Source: Marimonas lutisalis
GTDB lineage: Bacteria; Pseudomonadota; Alphaproteobacteria; Rhodobacterales; Rhodobacteraceae
Direction: 5' to 3'
DNA length: 64,000 nucleotides
NCBI RefSeq assembly: GCF_005434965.1
Contig: NZ_SKCI01000001.1
Span: 443,370-507,369 of the forward strand
Position numbers and translations under genes: made by a program. Shown here in pieces: positions 25,902 through 34,687 of the stretch. A model generated the notes under the pieces. That model searched no databases. It was not told the DNA's origin and worked only from the letters and a program-made list of their open reading frames with translations. Each line of letters starts with the position of its first letter. Within the stretch, counting starts at the first letter, position 1.

Positions 25902-26930
25902 TCAGGCCAGCGCGCCCCAGGCCAGCCCTGCCAGCACCGCGCCCAGCACGGCATAGCCGAGATAGGCGGCAAAAACCCGCGGCTTGACCAGCGCCCAGAC
26001 GGCGACGGCGGCGGGAATGCAGCTGACCCCGCCGGCGATGACAAAACTCATCGCTGCGCCCTGCGCCATGCCCTGCTGCAACAGCGCATCGACAAGCGGC
26101 ACCGCGGCATAGCCGTTCAGGTAGGCGGGCGCGCCGACGATAGCGCCCAGCAGGATCGGCTTGATCCCGTCGCCGCCCAGGACCGAGGCCACGGCATCGG
26201 CGGGGATGTAGTGGATCATCAAGGCTTCGAGCACATAGGCCAGGAGCAGCCACTTGAGCAGGAAGAGCGCGTTCGACAGGCTCTCGTCGCGGAAGGTGGC
26301 GCGGCGCTCGGGCTCCTGCCAGAATTTCCACACGGGCTGTCCGGAAAAGGGTTTCTTCACGCCGCAGCAGCCCCCCACGGCGGGTTTTTCACGCAAGGGG
26401 TCGGTGAAGACGGGCGAGGATTTCAGCGCCATGGTGCCAAAGCCGCCCAGAAGCCCGATGCCCACCGCGGCACCGGTTTTCGCCAGAGCGAAGTCAAACC
26501 CCAGCGTGCCCGAGGTGATTGAGAACATCGCCGGGTCCATCAGCGGCGAGGCGAGCCAGAAGGCCATGACCGCCGAAAGCGGCGCACCCACGGCGAGAAG
26601 CGCGGCGATGAACGGGATCACCTGGCACGAACAGAAGGGTGACAGCCCGCCGAACAGCGCGGCGAGCACGATCATCCGCGCCTCGCGGCCTTCGAAGGCG
26701 CGGGCGAGCAGGTTTTCGGCCCCCGTGGCCTTGAGCCAGCCAACGGCGAGCACGGCAAAGAGGATATAGGGCGCGGTGCGCCCCAGCGCGGCGGCGGCGA
26801 AGGTCACCGTCGGCCAGAGCTGGGCGAAATCGAGCACCGCCACCGCCAAGAGGATGAGCCCGAGCGCGAGCCAGGCCTTGTCAAGGCTTCGGAAGGGAAA
26901 GCGCTGGGGAGATTGGGAAATATCAGCCAT
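25902..26930 (-). CDS. ArsP/DUF318-type permease
   Basis: A 342-residue membrane permease with about eight TM helices. The defining GLSPFCSCQVIPFIAALLA cysteine-rich helix and WLASPLMDPAMF follow the first helices, and the second half repeats the fold (GAPAYLNGYAAVPL). A cytoplasmic loop contains GGCCGVKK. ArsP members export trivalent organoarsenicals, and other members move Cu/Zn, so the substrate is open. The start is ATG 26930, 6 bases after AAGGAC. It overlaps the arsR-type gene by 8 bases, making a repressor-transporter operon. Confidence 0.82.
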   Translation of the reverse strand: MADISQSPQRFPFRSLDKAWLALGLILLAVAVLDFAQLWPTVTFAAAALGRTAPYILFAVLAVGWLKATGAENLLARAFEGREARMIVLAALFGGLSPFCSCQVIPFIAALLAVGAPLSAVMAFWLASPLMDPAMFSITSGTLGFDFALAKTGAAVGIGLLGGFGTMALKSSPVFTDPLREKPAVGGCCGVKKPFSGQPVWKFWQEPERRATFRDESLSNALFLLKWLLLAYVLEALMIHYIPADAVASVLGGDGIKPILLGAIVGAPAYLNGYAAVPLVDALLQQGMAQGAAMSFVIAGGVSCIPAAVAVWALVKPRVFAAYLGYAVLGAVLAGLAWGALA

Positions 26931-27267
26931 GGTCATGTCCTTGGTGGCAGGTTTCGGCATCGGCGCAGCATTCGCGCAGCAGGAAATCGGAAAGCGTGCG
27001 CAGCTCGTCATAGGCGACGGCGGCACAGATGATCTGGCGGCCCTTGCGGGTCTGGGTGACAAGGCCGGCCTGGGCGAGGATTTTCATGTGATGCGTCAGC
27101 GTCGAGCCGGTGACGCCCGCGCGGGCGCCCAGTTCGCCGATGGTGAGCCCCTCGGGGCCGGCACGCACCAGCGTGCGCAGCACCGTCAGGCGCTGTTCGC
27201 TGCCCAGCGCGGCGAAGGTCGAGGCGGCGCGGGTGAGATCGAGATCGGTGAGGTCAGACTGTTTCAT
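26923..27267 (-). CDS. ArsR/SmtB family metal(loid)-responsive repressor
   Basis: A 114-residue winged-helix repressor. Recognition-helix region TGSTLTHHMKILAQAGLV near 53-70 and wing RKGRQIICAA are typical. The C-terminus ends in a Cys/His cluster, ECCADAETCHQGHDHG (CC, C, H, H), a likely metal or metalloid sensor site unlike the alpha-3 CVC site of classical ArsR. It is first in the operon with the permease. Repeated AT-rich sequences cover its start codon and upstream region, consistent with autorepression. Confidence 0.9.
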   Translation of the reverse strand: MKQSDLTDLDLTRAASTFAALGSEQRLTVLRTLVRAGPEGLTIGELGARAGVTGSTLTHHMKILAQAGLVTQTRKGRQIICAAVAYDELRTLSDFLLRECCADAETCHQGHDHG

Positions 27268-27331
27268 GATTCGAGAAATATCGAAATATTTGGGGGCGGT
27301 CCAGTAATAGTTTCATGATTTTCGAAATATT
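27262..27331. promoter_or_regulatory. Two-copy operator-like repeat at the arsR-type gene
   Basis: The blocks TTTCATGATT and TCGAAATATT each occur twice in the same order: 27262-27271 with 27281-27290 (9 bases between), and 27311-27320 with 27322-27331 (1 base between). The first copy covers the repressor's start codon; the second lies 44 bases upstream, facing the divergent gene at 27365. The AATATTTCGA half-sites resemble AT-rich ArsR-family operators. The GC-poor island stands out from its surroundings. Confidence 0.6.
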
Positions 27332-27364
27332 GGCTCTGCCCGGGTCCTGCGGTAAGATGCGACG

Positions 27365-27952
27365 ATGAGCGATTTGGTCGAAAAAATAACGGCTTGCCGG
27401 CTATGTGCGCCTGAGTTTGCGGCCACCGCCACCGCGCATGACCCGCGCCCGGTGGCGTGGTTCGCGCCGGGCGCGCGCATCCTGGTGGCGGGGCAGGCAC
27501 CGGGGCTGCGCGTGCATGAAACGGGCCTGCCGTTCAACGACCCGTCGGGCGACCGGCTGCGCGCCTGGATGGGGATCGGGCGCGAGACCTTCTATGACCG
27601 GTCGTGCCTTGCCATCGTGCCGATGGCCTTCTGCTTTCCGGGCTATGACGCCAAGGGTAGCGATCTGCCGCCGCCGAAACGCTGTTCCGCCACGTGGCAT
27701 GCGCAGGTGATGGCGGCGCTGCCCGATATCCGGCTGACGATCCTGGTGGGCGGATACGCCCATCGCTGGCACCTGGGCACGCGCGCGGGGGTGACGGAAA
27801 CCGTGGCGGGCTGGCGCGCGCATGCGCCGCGGGTTTTTCCCTTGCCGCACCCCTCCTGGCGCAATACCGGGTGGCGGAAGAAGAACCCGTGGTTCGAGGA
27901 GGAAACCGTGCCCGCCCTTAAAGACGCGATCAAAGAGGCGCTTGACGCATGA
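27365..27952 (+). CDS. Uracil-DNA glycosylase superfamily protein
   Basis: A 195-residue UDG-fold protein. Motif A GQAPGLRVHETGLPFND and motif B LPHPSWRNTGW are clear. A conserved CRLC pair near residues 11-14 recalls the iron-sulfur cysteines of family 4/5 enzymes, but the full four-Cys set is not obvious. Uracil or other damaged-base excision is likely but not proven. It is divergent from the arsR-type gene across the operator repeat and overlaps the next gene by 4 bases. Confidence 0.85.
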   Translation: MSDLVEKITACRLCAPEFAATATAHDPRPVAWFAPGARILVAGQAPGLRVHETGLPFNDPSGDRLRAWMGIGRETFYDRSCLAIVPMAFCFPGYDAKGSDLPPPKRCSATWHAQVMAALPDIRLTILVGGYAHRWHLGTRAGVTETVAGWRAHAPRVFPLPHPSWRNTGWRKKNPWFEEETVPALKDAIKEALDA

Positions 27953-28728
27953 GCCTGCTGGACGACGCCCATGCCGCGATGGCGGCCGCCCCCGGCGATG
28001 ATGCCGCGCGGCTGCGCTTCTACGCGGCGCTGGCCGATTGCGAGCTGTTCCTGCTGTTGGCCGGAGAGGCCGGCGCGGACGCGGTGGAGCCCGCGCTCTT
28101 CGACACCGGCGAGGGCCGTTTCGTGCTGGTCTTCGATGCCGAGGAGCGGCTGGCGGATTTTACCGGCCGGCCCGCGCCCTATGCCGGGCTGTCGGGCCGG
28201 GCGCTTGCTGGGATGCTGGCGGGGCAGGGCATCGGCATGGCACTCAACCCCGAGGTGGCGCCATCGTCCATGCTGCTGCCGGCAGACGCGATCGACTGGC
28301 TTGCCGGCACGCTGGCGCCGGGACCCGAGGAAGCGGCGTTGCAGGCGCGCGAGATCCGCGCGCCCGACCTGCCCGGGGCGGTGATCGCGGCGGTGGATGC
28401 CCGGCTGGCGCGCGCCGGCGGACTGGCGCAGACGGCCTATCTGGTCGGCATCACCTATGCGGATGGCAGCACGGGCCACCTGCTGGCGGTGATCGGGGCG
28501 GTGCCGTCGGCGCAGGCGGCGCTCGCCAAGGCGATCGGCGAAGCGGTGGTGTTTTCCGGCGCCGAGGCCGCGGCGCTCGATGTCGGGTTCTTCGCCTCCG
28601 ATGATACGATCATTGGCGCGTTGGCCCGCTCTGGCCTGCGCTTCGATCTGCCCGAACCCGAGACCCCCTCTGAGCCGCGTCCCGTGGCCCCGGGGCTCGA
28701 CCCCGACAAACCACCGATCCTGAAATAG
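27949..28728 (+). CDS. SseB-family N-terminal-domain protein
   Basis: 259 residues, soluble and acidic, with an SseB-like first half: RFYAALADCELFLLL then ALFDTGEGRFVLVFDAEERL and YAGLSGRALAGMLAGQGIGMALNPE. The second half resembles the C-terminal SseB extension. E. coli SseB has been linked to sulfurtransferase or serine sensitivity, but function is poorly defined. It is coupled to the UDG-family gene by ATGA overlap. No catalytic motif is visible. Confidence 0.75.
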   Translation: MSLLDDAHAAMAAAPGDDAARLRFYAALADCELFLLLAGEAGADAVEPALFDTGEGRFVLVFDAEERLADFTGRPAPYAGLSGRALAGMLAGQGIGMALNPEVAPSSMLLPADAIDWLAGTLAPGPEEAALQAREIRAPDLPGAVIAAVDARLARAGGLAQTAYLVGITYADGSTGHLLAVIGAVPSAQAALAKAIGEAVVFSGAEAAALDVGFFASDDTIIGALARSGLRFDLPEPETPSEPRPVAPGLDPDKPPILK

Positions 28729-28740
28729 CGTCTGATCGCT

Positions 28741-28760
28741 CTTTCTTGGCAAAAATACTC
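28741..28760 (-). repeat. Dispersed element copy D (minus strand)
   Basis: On the minus strand this reads GAGTATTTTTGCCAAGAAAG, matching the core of the other copies (GAGTATTT, spacer, CAAGA-GAAG) in shorter form. It sits in the 143-base gap between the convergent SseB-like and ghrA genes. The rest of the gap holds GC-rich inverted repeats (a CGGGGCC/GGCCCCG pair around 28807-28834), with no U-run. Confidence 0.5.
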
Positions 28761-28871
28761 AAATTGCCCACCCGCGCGGGCCGCGCATGACTGTCAAAGG
28801 CAGCCCGCGGGGCCGAGGCGTCAGCCGAGGCCCCGCCCCGCCGCGACGCGCTTGCGCGGCGCAAGTCCTGC

Positions 28872-29804
28872 TCAATAGCCCGCGTCGCGGTCGACAAGAT
28901 GCAGGAACGGCGCGCCCGCCTCGCCGCGGCGGACATTCTCGGCGATCACCGCCGAGGCCGGACCGGGCCGGGTTTCCGAGGCGATATGCGGCGTCACCGT
29001 CACCTTCGGATGCGCCCAGAACGGGTGATCCGGGGGCAGCGGCTCGGTGCGGAAGACATCGAGCGTGGCATGGCCGATCTGCCCGCTGTCGAGCGCGGCG
29101 ATCAGCGCGTCATCGTCGATCAGCGTGCCACGGCCGGGGTTTATGACAAAAGCGCCCGGCGCGGTGAGTGCGAGCGTTTCGGCGTTGAGCGTGTTTTCGG
29201 TCGCGGGCGTGTTGGGCAGAAGCAGGATGACGACCTGCGCGCCGGAAAGCGCGGCGGTCAAACCCTCGGGCCCGTGATGGGTGGTGATGCCGGCCACCTC
29301 CTTGGGCGTACGCGCCCAGCCCGAGACCGGGAAGCCCAGCCCCCTCAGCGCCTGCGCGCAGGCGAGGCCAAGCTCGCCCAGCCCGAGGATGGTGACGGGC
29401 CGTTCGGATGCCATCGGCGGCACCACGGGTGCCCATGCGTGGGTGGGATTCACGATATGGGCATCCATGCCAAGGTGATGGCGCAGGGTATGGCCGGTGA
29501 CCCATTCGACCATGCCCTCGGTCAGCCCGCCGCCCACCATCCGCGCGAGCGGAATCTTGAGCGTGGGGTTCGGAGCCACATGTTCGACGCCGGCCCAGAG
29601 GTTAAGCACCGCCTTTGCGCGGGTGTAGGGGGTGAAATCCTGCACCTCGGAATTGGGCGCATAGACGATGTAGTCGACCTCTTCGGGCGGAAACGCGGGG
29701 CCGAGGCGATAGTCGAGCCCATGCGCATCGAGCGCGGCGCGCAGGTGGGGTTCGTATTCCGCCCAGCGGTCGGGGCGGGCGGCAAAGAGGATGGTCGCGG
29801 TCAT
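28872..29804 (-). CDS. ghrA: Glyoxylate/hydroxypyruvate reductase A
   Basis: An NAD(P)-dependent D-2-hydroxyacid dehydrogenase of 310 residues reducing glyoxylate or hydroxypyruvate. The dinucleotide loop is ILGLGELGLACAQAL near 140. Catalytic Arg and neighbours are in NPGRGTLIDDDAL near 232, the Glu in DVFRTEPLPPDHPFW near 260 and the catalytic His in TPHIASET near 284. The N-terminal domain matches the GhrA subgroup. Single gene between a convergent neighbour and rodA. Confidence 0.92.
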   Translation of the reverse strand: MTATILFAARPDRWAEYEPHLRAALDAHGLDYRLGPAFPPEEVDYIVYAPNSEVQDFTPYTRAKAVLNLWAGVEHVAPNPTLKIPLARMVGGGLTEGMVEWVTGHTLRHHLGMDAHIVNPTHAWAPVVPPMASERPVTILGLGELGLACAQALRGLGFPVSGWARTPKEVAGITTHHGPEGLTAALSGAQVVILLLPNTPATENTLNAETLALTAPGAFVINPGRGTLIDDDALIAALDSGQIGHATLDVFRTEPLPPDHPFWAHPKVTVTPHIASETRPGPASAVIAENVRRGEAGAPFLHLVDRDAGY

Positions 29805-29879
29805 GGTCGGGCCTTTATGTCGCGTCGTTTGCGCGGCAAGGTGACAAGCGCGGAGAAGGGATGCAAGCAGATGGCCGGC

Positions 29880-31019
29880 TCAGCGCGGTTTGTGCACATG
29901 CGCGGATTGCACGAGGCCAAAGGCCGCCATCAGCACGATCATCGCCGAGCCGCCGTAGCTGACCAGCGGCAGCGGCACGCCCACCACGGGGATGAGCCCC
30001 ATGACCATCGACATGTTGACCGCGAAGAACAGGAAGAAGGTGGTCGCGATACCGAGCGTCAGCAGCGCCGCGAAGCGGTTGGGGTTCGACAGCGCGGTCA
30101 TCACGCAGAAGACGATGATGAGCGCGTAAAGCCCCAGAAGCGAGATCGCCCCGATGAAGCCAAATTCCTCGGCCAGGGTGGTGAAGATGAAATCGGTATG
30201 CTTCTCGGGCAGGAAGTTCAGCCGTGACTGCGTGCCCTGCATGAAGCCGCGCCCCGTCCAGCCGCCCGAGCCGAGCGCGATTTTCGACTGGGTGATGTGA
30301 TAGCCCGCGCCCAGCGGTTCGGCCGAGGGATCGAGGAAGGTGTCGATCCGGCGATACTGGTAATCGTTGAGCAATTGCCAGTCGGTGCCGCGCGACTGGA
30401 ACACCGCCGTGACCAGCCCCGCGCCGGCGGCGATGACGGCGGCGAAATAGAGCCAGTGCACGCCGGCGATGAACATCACCGCACCGCCGCCCAGAACCAG
30501 CAGGATCGAGGTGCCGAGGTCGGGCTGCTCCAGCACGAGCGCGGTGGGCACGAGGATGATGCCCAACGGGAGGAGCACCCAGAGCGGGTGGGAGACTTTG
30601 GACACGGGCAGCCAGTCGTAATAGGCGGCCAGCAGCATCACCAGGGTGATCTTCATCAGTTCGGAGGGTTGCAGGCGCATGAAGCCGAGGTTGATCCAGC
30701 GCTGCGCGCCCATGCCCACATCGCCGATCAGCGCCACCAGCACGAGAAGCCCGAGTGAGCCGAGATAGGCCAGAAGCGCCACGTTGCGCCAGAAATAGAT
30801 CGGCACCATCGCGAGGCCTACCATCAGCGCAAAGCCGAGGGCAAAGCGTTTCATCTGCGGTTCGGCCCAGGGGCTGTAGGAGCCGCCGGCGACCGAGTAG
30901 AGCATCAGGAAGCCGATCGCCGCCACGGCAGAGAGCAGGAGCGCGATGGGCCAGTTGAGGTAGAACACCTTGCGCGGGCCCGTCGGCACGTATTTGACGG
31001 TTTGTTCAAGATAGCTCAT
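29880..31019 (-). CDS. rodA: Peptidoglycan glycosyltransferase RodA
   Basis: SEDS-family glycan-chain polymerase of the elongasome, partner of PBP2. The 379 residues form about 10 TM helices, with conserved QPDLGTSILLVLGGGAVMF, QSKIALGSGGWTGRGFMQGTQ, LPEKHTDFIFTTLAEEFG and the terminal VPLPLVSYGGSAM. The start ATG overlaps the mrdA stop by 4 bases, so the two partners are translationally coupled. Last gene of the mreC-mreD-mrdA-rodA run. Confidence 0.97.
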   Translation of the reverse strand: MSYLEQTVKYVPTGPRKVFYLNWPIALLLSAVAAIGFLMLYSVAGGSYSPWAEPQMKRFALGFALMVGLAMVPIYFWRNVALLAYLGSLGLLVLVALIGDVGMGAQRWINLGFMRLQPSELMKITLVMLLAAYYDWLPVSKVSHPLWVLLPLGIILVPTALVLEQPDLGTSILLVLGGGAVMFIAGVHWLYFAAVIAAGAGLVTAVFQSRGTDWQLLNDYQYRRIDTFLDPSAEPLGAGYHITQSKIALGSGGWTGRGFMQGTQSRLNFLPEKHTDFIFTTLAEEFGFIGAISLLGLYALIIVFCVMTALSNPNRFAALLTLGIATTFFLFFAVNMSMVMGLIPVVGVPLPLVSYGGSAMIVLMAAFGLVQSAHVHKPR

Positions 31020-32959
31020 GCGCGGGTCGGCCTGTCGTCGTCCTGGGGCGGGCGCATCTGGCGCAGGCGTTCCTGCTGGGCGCGGATGCGGCCGTGATCC
31101 TTGGCCGGGTAGGCCGAAAGCGGCGGGTCTTCGCCATAGAGCGCCTGGAGGGTGATGTCGCGGGCGATCGGCGCGGCCGCGGTCGAGCCGCCGCCGCCAT
31201 GTTCGACCACCACCGCCACGGCGATGCGCGGATTGTCATAGGGGGCGAAGTTGACGAAGAGCGCGTGATCGCGCCGGTTCCAGGGCAGGTCCTCGTTGCG
31301 GGTCACGCCGGCGCGGCGCTCGGCCTCGGTGATGCGGCGGACCTGGGAAGTGCCGGTCTTGCCGGCCATGCGGTTTTCCTCGGCCATGATGCGCGAGGAA
31401 TAGGCGGTGCCCCGGCGCGAGTTCGAGACCGCGAACATCGCCTTGCGGACGGCGCGCAGGTGGTTTTCCTTGATGCCCAGCGGTTCGCCATGGCCGGTGG
31501 GTTGCTCCACGCCGTCGATGGATTTCAACAGGCGCGGTGTGACCGAGCGCCCGGTCGCGAGCCGTGCCGACATCACCGCCAGTTGCAGCGGCGAGGCCAG
31601 CACGAAGCCCTGGCCGATCGAGGCGTTGACGCTGTCGCCGATCACCCAGTCCGCGCCCTTGGATTCGCGTTTCCACTCGCGGGTGGGCACAAGCCCCGAA
31701 AGCACGCCTGACATCGGGATGTCGTAGCGTTCGCCAAGGCCCAGACGGTGGGCCATTTCCGAAATCCGTTCGATGCCGGCCTTCAGCGCCAGTTCATAGA
31801 AATAGACGTCGCAGCTTTCGCGCAGGCCGGTGTGCAGGTCCATGTTGCCGTGGCCCGCGCGTTTCCAGCAGTGGAAGCGGTGATCGGACACTTCGAGAAA
31901 TCCGCGGCAGCGGAAGGTGTCTTCGAGGGTGACTTCGCCAGCTTCCAGCGCGGCCAGCGCGGTGACCATCTTGAAGGTGGAGCCGGGCGGATAGACGCCC
32001 TGCACCGATTTCGCCACCAGCGGGCGGTGATCGTTTTCGATGAGCGCCTTGTAGTCGCTGGAGGAGATGCCGTTGACGAAGAGGTTGGGATCGAAGGCGG
32101 GCGCCGAGGCGACGGCGAGGATATCGCCGGTTTCGGTGTCCATCACCACGGCGGCGGCGCTTTCTTCGCCCAGCCGCGCCTGGCAGTAGTTCTGCAGCAT
32201 GTGGTCGATGGTCAGCTGCAGGTCGGCGCCGGGCTGGCCTTCGCGGCGGTCCAGTTCGCGCATGACGCGCCCGGCAGCGTTGACTTCGACCCGTTTGACG
32301 CCGGCCTTGCCGCGCAGCAGGTCTTCGCGGCGGGCCTCGACCCCGGTCTTGCCGATCTGGAAGCGGGGGAGCAGGAGAAGCTGGTCGGGGTCTTCGATTT
32401 TCGACAGGTCGTAGTCGGAGACAGGCCCGACATAGCCCACCACATGGGTGAAGTCCTGCCCCAGCGGGTAGGTGCGGGTCAGGCCCACCTCGGGGGTGAC
32501 GCCGGGCAGGGCGGGGGCGTTGACGGCGACGCGGCTGAGCTCGTCCCAGGTGACGCGGTCGGCCACGGTGACGGGCGTGTCGCCGCGGCGTTTCTCCAAT
32601 TCTTCGAGGGCTGTGGCGATTTCCTCGGGCTCGAGGTCGACCAGGGTGGAGAGCCGGGCGAGCACCGCTTTCACGTCGCCCGCATCCTCGCGCTTCATGA
32701 TGATGCGGTAAGAGGGCACGTTGCGGGCGATGATCCGCCCCGTGCGGTCGAAGATTTCGCCGCGGGCGGGGGGGATGAGCTCGATATTGATGCGGTTTTC
32801 CTCGGCGAGGAAGCGGTACTGGTCGGCCTCTTCGACCTGCAGGAAGCGCATGCGCATGGCGATGCCGCCCATCACGCCCAGCTGCAACCCGCCCAGGACC
32901 AGGCCGCGCCGGGTGATCCGGCGCTGGCTGAGGGCGGTTTCACGGGGGCTGCGGCGCAT
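31016..32959 (-). CDS. mrdA: Penicillin-binding protein 2, elongation transpeptidase
   Basis: Class B PBP that crosslinks lateral-wall peptidoglycan with RodA. 647 residues: an N-terminal TM helix (about 19-36), pedestal domain with PPARGEIFDRTGR near 63-75, and transpeptidase with SxxK in PPGSTFKMV (Ser about 327, Lys about 330), a probable SxN in the SCDVYFYEL region, and KTGTS near 533. It follows mreD after 9 bases and overlaps rodA. Confidence 0.97.
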   Translation of the reverse strand: MRRSPRETALSQRRITRRGLVLGGLQLGVMGGIAMRMRFLQVEEADQYRFLAEENRINIELIPPARGEIFDRTGRIIARNVPSYRIIMKREDAGDVKAVLARLSTLVDLEPEEIATALEELEKRRGDTPVTVADRVTWDELSRVAVNAPALPGVTPEVGLTRTYPLGQDFTHVVGYVGPVSDYDLSKIEDPDQLLLLPRFQIGKTGVEARREDLLRGKAGVKRVEVNAAGRVMRELDRREGQPGADLQLTIDHMLQNYCQARLGEESAAAVVMDTETGDILAVASAPAFDPNLFVNGISSSDYKALIENDHRPLVAKSVQGVYPPGSTFKMVTALAALEAGEVTLEDTFRCRGFLEVSDHRFHCWKRAGHGNMDLHTGLRESCDVYFYELALKAGIERISEMAHRLGLGERYDIPMSGVLSGLVPTREWKRESKGADWVIGDSVNASIGQGFVLASPLQLAVMSARLATGRSVTPRLLKSIDGVEQPTGHGEPLGIKENHLRAVRKAMFAVSNSRRGTAYSSRIMAEENRMAGKTGTSQVRRITEAERRAGVTRNEDLPWNRRDHALFVNFAPYDNPRIAVAVVVEHGGGGSTAAAPIARDITLQALYGEDPPLSAYPAKDHGRIRAQQERLRQMRPPQDDDRPTRA

Positions 32960-32968
32960 CGGAGTCTC

Positions 32969-33508
32969 CTATTGGCGCTGGCCGAGGGCGTTGACCTCGC
33001 CCAGCTGGGCCTTGCGCAGGCCAAAGCCGAAGCGGGTGAGCACGACGGCCAGCGGATAGACGAGGATGGTGGCGAAAAGGCGCATCAAGAGCAAGCCGAG
33101 CGAGGGATCCTGGACCAGGAAAACGGCGAGCAGAAGCCTGTAACCCAGCATGACGGAGGCCATGGCGATGGCCACGGTCAGCCATTCGACGGTGAAGGGC
33201 ATATCGCGCAGGCGCGGCGCGCGGGCGCGCAGGTTTTCGAAGGCGATCAGCGCGAGCGCCGCCCAGAGCCCGGGCGGACGGCCGAGCATAAGGTCGGCGA
33301 GAAAGAGCAGCACGGCGATGAGTGGCAGGGGCACGTATTCGGGACGGCGCAGCACCCAGGCAAAGCCGAAGGCCATCACCAGATCGGGACCCGCCCAGCG
33401 GCGCGGCGTGGTTTCGAGCGGCAGGAGGCTGAAGAAGATCACCGCAAGCGTCAGCGCGGTGAAGAGCGCGCGCATCAGCCACAGGCGGGTGATCGACAGC
33501 TCACTCAT
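32969..33508 (-). CDS. mreD: Rod-shape determining protein MreD
   Basis: A 179-residue inner-membrane protein with five to six hydrophobic helices, lacking enzymatic motifs, as usual for MreD. It is identified by position between mreC and mrdA and by the membrane profile (ITRLWLMRALFTALTLAVIFFSLLPL at the start). Overlaps mreC by 8 bases. Confidence 0.9.
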   Translation of the reverse strand: MSELSITRLWLMRALFTALTLAVIFFSLLPLETTPRRWAGPDLVMAFGFAWVLRRPEYVPLPLIAVLLFLADLMLGRPPGLWAALALIAFENLRARAPRLRDMPFTVEWLTVAIAMASVMLGYRLLLAVFLVQDPSLGLLLMRLFATILVYPLAVVLTRFGFGLRKAQLGEVNALGQRQ

Positions 33509-34409
33509 CGGATGCCCCGTTGGTGGCCTCGGCTGTGTTCTGCGGCAGCGGGTCGGGCAGGATCAGGTCGCCGGGGTCGACGATGCGTTCCTGGCCGTGG
33601 TGGCGCAGCACACGAAGGAATTCGAGCCGTTCGTAATCGGCCGCGAGGCGCACGCGCATCCGCCCGCCCGGGTCGATCGCGACCTCGCCCACCAAGAGCC
33701 CGGCGGGAAAGACCTGGCCGTCGCCCGATGTGACGACCCGGTCGCCGGGGCGCACCACGTCGAGGTTTTCAAGGAATTCGAGCGCCGGCGCCATCGTGTT
33801 GTCGCCGACCAGCAGCCCGCGCTGGCCCGAGGCCTGTACGGTGACGGGAATACGCGAGCTGGCGTCGGTGAGCAGGACGACGCGGCTGGTTTCGCGGCCG
33901 ACGCCGGAGATGCGCCCGACGAGGCCTAGCCCGTCCATCGCGGCCCATCCATCGAGGATGCCGTCGCGCGTGCCGATATTGAGCACCACCGACTGGCGGA
34001 AGGGCGAGCCTGAATCGGCCATCACCACGCCGGTGATGAAGGTCAGGCGCGGATCGAGCCGGACCTTGTTGAGATCGAGTAGCTTGGCGTTTTCCTGGGA
34101 AAGCTGCACAGCGGCCTCTTTCCATTTCTTCATTTTCTGAAGTTCGCGCTTGAGCTCTTGGTTCTGTTCGTAAAGCGCCTGGTAGCTTTGAAAATCGCGG
34201 ATCAGGTTCACCGTGGCGGTGACCGGAACCATGGCCCATTCGAAGCTGGGCAGGACGCGGTCGATCACCTGGGCGCGGAAGCGCTCGACGCGCGGGGAAT
34301 CGATGCGCCAGACCAGGAACACCGCGAGAAAGAGCACGACGAGAATGCCGGTCAGCAACCGCTTGAGCGGGCCGGTGTAGTCTTCGGAATTCGAGCGGTC
34401 GCGTGCCAT
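33501..34409 (-). CDS. mreC: Rod-shape determining protein MreC
   Basis: A periplasmic elongasome scaffold that activates PBP2. 302 residues: short cytoplasmic N-terminus, one TM helix (about 17-38), a coiled coil (about 75-115) and the beta-barrel domains with ITGVVMADSGSPFRQSVVLN and VRPGDRVVTSGDGQVFPAGL. The C-terminus ends PQNTAEATNGASDE. In most relatives mreB is immediately upstream; here the next gene upstream is the divergent M81 peptidase, so mreC must be transcribed from the 278-base gap at 34410-34687. Confidence 0.95.
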   Translation of the reverse strand: MARDRSNSEDYTGPLKRLLTGILVVLFLAVFLVWRIDSPRVERFRAQVIDRVLPSFEWAMVPVTATVNLIRDFQSYQALYEQNQELKRELQKMKKWKEAAVQLSQENAKLLDLNKVRLDPRLTFITGVVMADSGSPFRQSVVLNIGTRDGILDGWAAMDGLGLVGRISGVGRETSRVVLLTDASSRIPVTVQASGQRGLLVGDNTMAPALEFLENLDVVRPGDRVVTSGDGQVFPAGLLVGEVAIDPGGRMRVRLAADYERLEFLRVLRHHGQERIVDPGDLILPDPLPQNTAEATNGASDE

Positions 34410-34687
34410 GCGCGCGTCTATAGCATGGGGTTGCGGCGGGGTTGAGGGGGAATCGGTTCACGACTGCGTTGCGGCAGTTGGACGACTGAACTCCGTGGGC
34501 GGAAAGCCGCCTTTCGTTACGATACGGCCGGATGACGGATGGCGGGCAGGGCGCATGTTGTAGCCATCCGGTACGGCGGTTCGATCCGCGCAAACCAGAT
34601 TGAGGCTTCCCACGCGCGCCGCCGGGTGTAGTGTTGCCGTGAATAGACGTGCCAGGCATCAATCACGATCCGACGGGGAGAATGACC

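Noticed and set aside
27949-28728. SseB-like protein as a sulfurtransferase
   Set aside because: No rhodanese motif or catalytic Cys is present; only the SseB-type fold pattern is supported.
31748-33733. Open frame of 661 codons on the plus strand
   Set aside because: Mirror of mrdA, mreD and mreC, which have clear motifs.
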